DNA of 64,000 nucleotides from Thiodiazotropha sp040507035 (GTDB lineage Bacteria; Pseudomonadota; Gammaproteobacteria; Chromatiales; Chromatiaceae): positions 16,540-80,539 of the forward strand of contig JBEVVR010000021.1 in NCBI GenBank assembly GCA_040507035.1, read 5' to 3'. The notes under the pieces were generated by a model. It did not search any database and was not told the DNA's origin. It saw nothing but the letters and a program-made list of their open reading frames with translations. This document shows, piece after piece, positions 61,293-64,000 of this stretch; position 1 is the stretch's first letter, and each line of letters starts with the position of its first letter. Position numbers and translations under genes: made by a program.

Positions 61293-63761
61293 TTAAAAGG
61301 GATCTTCAATGGGTGTTAAGATGGTTTGCGAGGTGGTGCCTTGAGCTCCACCGGAACGGTTATCTCGGGGTAATGAAGGAGCATTGTGCACTTCGAAGAC
61401 CTCGAAAATGGCATTCGAACTGCCAACGCCCACGGGTTGTCCTGTATCTACGTCGATGCGCATTGTGACCATCTCAGACGGCATATCGGGTACGACCTCT
61501 TTGATGCCGTTTAGTGCCACGCGCATGTAGTCTATCCAGGCGGGTAGCGCGGCACGGCCGCCGACCTCCCCGCGCCCCAAGGGTTCGACATCGTCGAACC
61601 CGATCCATGTGGAGGTAACAAGGTAGTGGTTGAAACCGTTGAACCAGGCATCTTTCTGATCATTGGTGGTACCCGTCTTACCGGCAATATCGCCCCTGCC
61701 GAGTGCGCGGGCCTTGCGCGCCGTACCTTGCTGAATGACATCACGTAGCATTGAGTGAATCAGATAGTGATTCTGCTCGGTTATGGCGCGTTTTGCGCAG
61801 CGAGGAATAACCACTAGCTCAGCCTCTTCTTCTGTTGCCGCATCGAGTTCCACAGCAGGCGTTTCAGGGTCGCCCTGCTCTGCAAGTTGTTGCATTGCTT
61901 TGTCGCAGATCTGTATGGGATTCGCCTGATAGATGGTTTCACCCTGATCATCCTGGATCGACTCTATGATGTGTGGTGGTACGTAAAAGCCGCCGTTCGC
62001 CAATACGCTGTAGCCGCCAGCCATCGCAAGCGGGGTTACCGAGCCGCTGCCCAAGGCCAGCGAAAGATCGTGGGGCAGATCGTTTTTATCAAAGCCAAAT
62101 CGACTGGCATAGTTGATGGCGAATTTTATTCCTATTTTGCGCAGTAAGCGGATCGAAACCAGGTTGCGGGAGTGGGTTAATGCATAGCGGAGTCGTGTGG
62201 GGCCAAAAAATTTGCCGCTATAGTTTTCCGGGCGCCATACCGCCTCCAAGGCGTCGTCCTCAAATACAACCGGGGCATCGTTTATCAGTGTTGCAGGGGT
62301 AAAGCCAGCCTCCAGGGCGGCTGAGTAGATAAAGGGTTTGAAGCCAGATCCTGGTTGACGTTTGGCTTGTGTCACTCTGTTGAATTTACTCAGGTAGAAG
62401 TCATAGCCACCGACCAGAGCCTTTATTGATCCATTGTTGGGTGAGACGGAGATTAGCGCGCCTGAAGCTGCAGGAATCTGTGCCAGACGCCAAAAAGGCT
62501 CTCCCTCTTCCGGGATTTCCCAATAGAGGTAGATCAGGTCACCTGTGGTGAGAATCTCTTGGGCCTGTTTCGGTGCTTCCCCCTTGATGTCAGAGCTGAT
62601 GTAAGGGCTGGCCCATGACAGGGCTGGCCATTCGAGACTCAACTTTTCTCCCTGGGCAGTGAATACCTCCGCATTTTGCTCCCCAACGGCGGTTACTATG
62701 GCTTTTTTCATACCGGTTACGTCCGGGATCTCATCGAGCAGCTTTATGAATTCAGCTTCATCCTCTACTTCAGTGATATCATGGTTTGCGGCAACACCAC
62801 GAAAGCCATGCCGCTTGTCATAGGCCTGTATCGCCTTACGCAGGGCTTGATTGGCGGCTTCCTGTAGGTGGCTGTCAATCGATGTGGTGATACTATAACC
62901 ACTGGTATATGCGTCCTGGCCAAAGCGACTGACTGCTTCAGCGCGAGCCATTTCCGCGACGTAAGGGGCCTCCACCTCGCTTGGTGCGGTGTGGAGTTTT
63001 GCGGTTATCGGCGCGGCTACTGCTGTGTCGTACTGGAAATGGCTGATATAGTTGAGTTCGCGCATGCGGCCTAAAACGTAGTTTCTGCGCACCAATGCCC
63101 GCTGTGGATCGGAGATTGGATTATAGCGGGATGGGGCCTTGGGGAGCCCGGCTATCATGGCGATTTCAGAAAGCTCAAGTTTTTCTACGGGTCTGCCGTA
63201 ATAGACTAAGGCAGCTGCGCCGACACCGTAAGAACGGTGGCCGAGGTAGATCTTGTTGAGGTAGAGTTCGAGTATCTCCTCTTTGGAGAGCATGCGCTCT
63301 ATCTTCAGCGCGAGAAATATCTCATTGAGCTTTCTGGTGTAGGTTTTTTTGCTGCTGAGGAAGAAGTTCCTTGCAACTTGCATGGTGATGGTGCTTCCAC
63401 CCTGTCTTCGCTCTCCTGTGAGCAGGAGCTGGATGGCGGCACGCATGATACCTTGATAGTCTACGCCGGGATGCTCGAAAAAGCGGTCGTCCTCGGCGGC
63501 GAGGAAGGCATTGATCATAGTTGGCGGGATTTGCTCGAAATCGAGTGGTTCTCGACGTTTCTCGCCAAATTCAGCGATCAGCAGTTGATCGTTACTATAG
63601 ATGCGTAGGGGGACCTGTAGACGCACATCCTTGAGAGTTTCGATGGATGGCAACTTGGGTTCAAGGTAGAGATAGGCGCCAAAAAGAGCTACAGCACCTA
63701 TCACTGAGAGGCCGAATAAGAAGTAAACGAGGTATCTTAAGGGTCTGTAAAACGACTTCAT
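61293..63761 (-). CDS. mrcA: Penicillin-binding protein 1A (bifunctional peptidoglycan synthase)
   Basis: An 822-residue inner-membrane protein. One N-terminal helix (YLVYFLFGLSVIGAVALFGAYLYL), the GT51 transglycosylase domain with catalytic Glu in AAEDDRFFEHPG near 91 and GGSTITMQVARN, and the transpeptidase with Ser in GSGFKPF near 473, SRN in THSRN and KTGTTN near 695. An OB-type insert lies between. Divergent from pilM, as is usual in gammaproteobacteria. Confidence 0.96.
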   Translation of the reverse strand: MKSFYRPLRYLVYFLFGLSVIGAVALFGAYLYLEPKLPSIETLKDVRLQVPLRIYSNDQLLIAEFGEKRREPLDFEQIPPTMINAFLAAEDDRFFEHPGVDYQGIMRAAIQLLLTGERRQGGSTITMQVARNFFLSSKKTYTRKLNEIFLALKIERMLSKEEILELYLNKIYLGHRSYGVGAAALVYYGRPVEKLELSEIAMIAGLPKAPSRYNPISDPQRALVRRNYVLGRMRELNYISHFQYDTAVAAPITAKLHTAPSEVEAPYVAEMARAEAVSRFGQDAYTSGYSITTSIDSHLQEAANQALRKAIQAYDKRHGFRGVAANHDITEVEDEAEFIKLLDEIPDVTGMKKAIVTAVGEQNAEVFTAQGEKLSLEWPALSWASPYISSDIKGEAPKQAQEILTTGDLIYLYWEIPEEGEPFWRLAQIPAASGALISVSPNNGSIKALVGGYDFYLSKFNRVTQAKRQPGSGFKPFIYSAALEAGFTPATLINDAPVVFEDDALEAVWRPENYSGKFFGPTRLRYALTHSRNLVSIRLLRKIGIKFAINYASRFGFDKNDLPHDLSLALGSGSVTPLAMAGGYSVLANGGFYVPPHIIESIQDDQGETIYQANPIQICDKAMQQLAEQGDPETPAVELDAATEEEAELVVIPRCAKRAITEQNHYLIHSMLRDVIQQGTARKARALGRGDIAGKTGTTNDQKDAWFNGFNHYLVTSTWIGFDDVEPLGRGEVGGRAALPAWIDYMRVALNGIKEVVPDMPSEMVTMRIDVDTGQPVGVGSSNAIFEVFEVHNAPSLPRDNRSGGAQGTTSQTILTPIEDPF

Positions 63762-63968
63762 GCGCTAGTTCACAGAATTAGTTTATCAGGGCAGACCAGA
63801 ATGGTCCGTATGAAGGTCGATAGTCTAGCAAATAAAATGTGAGCATTATTAGCTCTTTTGTGAAAAAATGTCTTCACAAAAAAATCATTTGCTGCTATAT
63901 AGTTACTTACTCTATTTAAAGAGAATCCTAGTTAAGTTCTGCGGCATAAGGATTGTTTAGGTAACCGC

Positions 63969-64000
63969 ATGTCACTATTCGGAAGAAAAAAACCGCCTTT
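63969..64000 (+). CDS. pilM: Type IV pilus assembly protein PilM, first codons only
   Basis: Only the first 10-11 codons lie inside the window (MSLFGRKKPP). The start resembles PilM N-termini, and the position divergent from mrcA is the conserved location of the pilMNOPQ operon in gammaproteobacteria. The call rests largely on this synteny. Confidence 0.6.
   Translation, partial: MSLFGRKKPP

Overview
The window looks like a chromosomal segment of a free-living or symbiotic gammaproteobacterium, probably a sulfur oxidiser of the Chromatiales / Sedimenticola-Thiodiazotropha type. The evidence is a DsrL-like iron-sulfur flavoprotein, abundant cytochrome and Fe-S redox proteins, many PAS/GAF/GGDEF sensors, and the mrcA<->pilM divergent pair that is typical of gammaproteobacteria. 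The taxonomic call is inference from gene content. I saw no tRNA, rRNA, CRISPR array, transposase or phage structural gene.

Layout. (1) 1-15.0 kb: two giant paralogous signalling proteins on the minus strand (Ser/Thr-kinase-like + AAA ATPase + TPR-like + GAF + PAS, the second ending in histidine kinase and receiver domains). They flank a lone plus-strand dsrL-like gene. The second kinase is preceded by an overlapping 56-codon ORF. (2) 15.4-24.9 kb: the most distinctive block. A PAS-containing sigma-54 activator is divergent from a seven-gene operon: Tat-exported binding protein, permease, ATPase, COG0523 GTPase, WD40 protein, cyanase and a CbiM-like membrane protein. A near-consensus -24/-12 promoter precedes the operon. 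This is a cyanate uptake and degradation operon with an unexplained metal-handling module. (3) 25.1-28.4 kb: a gtr-like glycosylation cassette (GT2, GtrA, large membrane protein). (4) 28.6-29.9 kb: two DUF4398 lipoproteins, one with an OmpA domain. (5) 30.0-34.6 kb: a peroxide-defence cluster (DUF3501, Fe-S oxidoreductase, rubrerythrin, divergent Fur/Irr-like regulator, then an FNR-site-preceded di-haem cytochrome c peroxidase). (6) 34.6-43.7 kb: glucokinase, patatin-family outer-membrane protein, ABM-domain protein, UvrD, orphan TRAP binding protein, HemW. (7) 43.9-55.1 kb: GGDEF/EAL protein, H-NS-like protein, small regulators, L31, secreted nuclease, phosphofructokinase, Lys-rich membrane protein, TlpA-like protein, dienelactone hydrolase, polyphosphate kinase 2. 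(8) 55.2-64 kb: sucDC, KamA-family radical SAM enzyme, citrate synthase, a hypothetical protein, PBP1A and the first codons of pilM.

Non-coding signals include a MITE-like element with TA-flanked terminal inverted repeats (complete at 35768-35884, one-ended relatives at 60627-60687 and 41223-41240), a complex cruciform-like structure at 41081-41186, a GC-rich hairpin used twice between convergent genes (7935 and 28541), and a strong intrinsic terminator lying inside the signal-peptide codons of the nuclease gene at 48334-48361.

All protein assignments rest on motifs read by eye and family knowledge. No database search was run.
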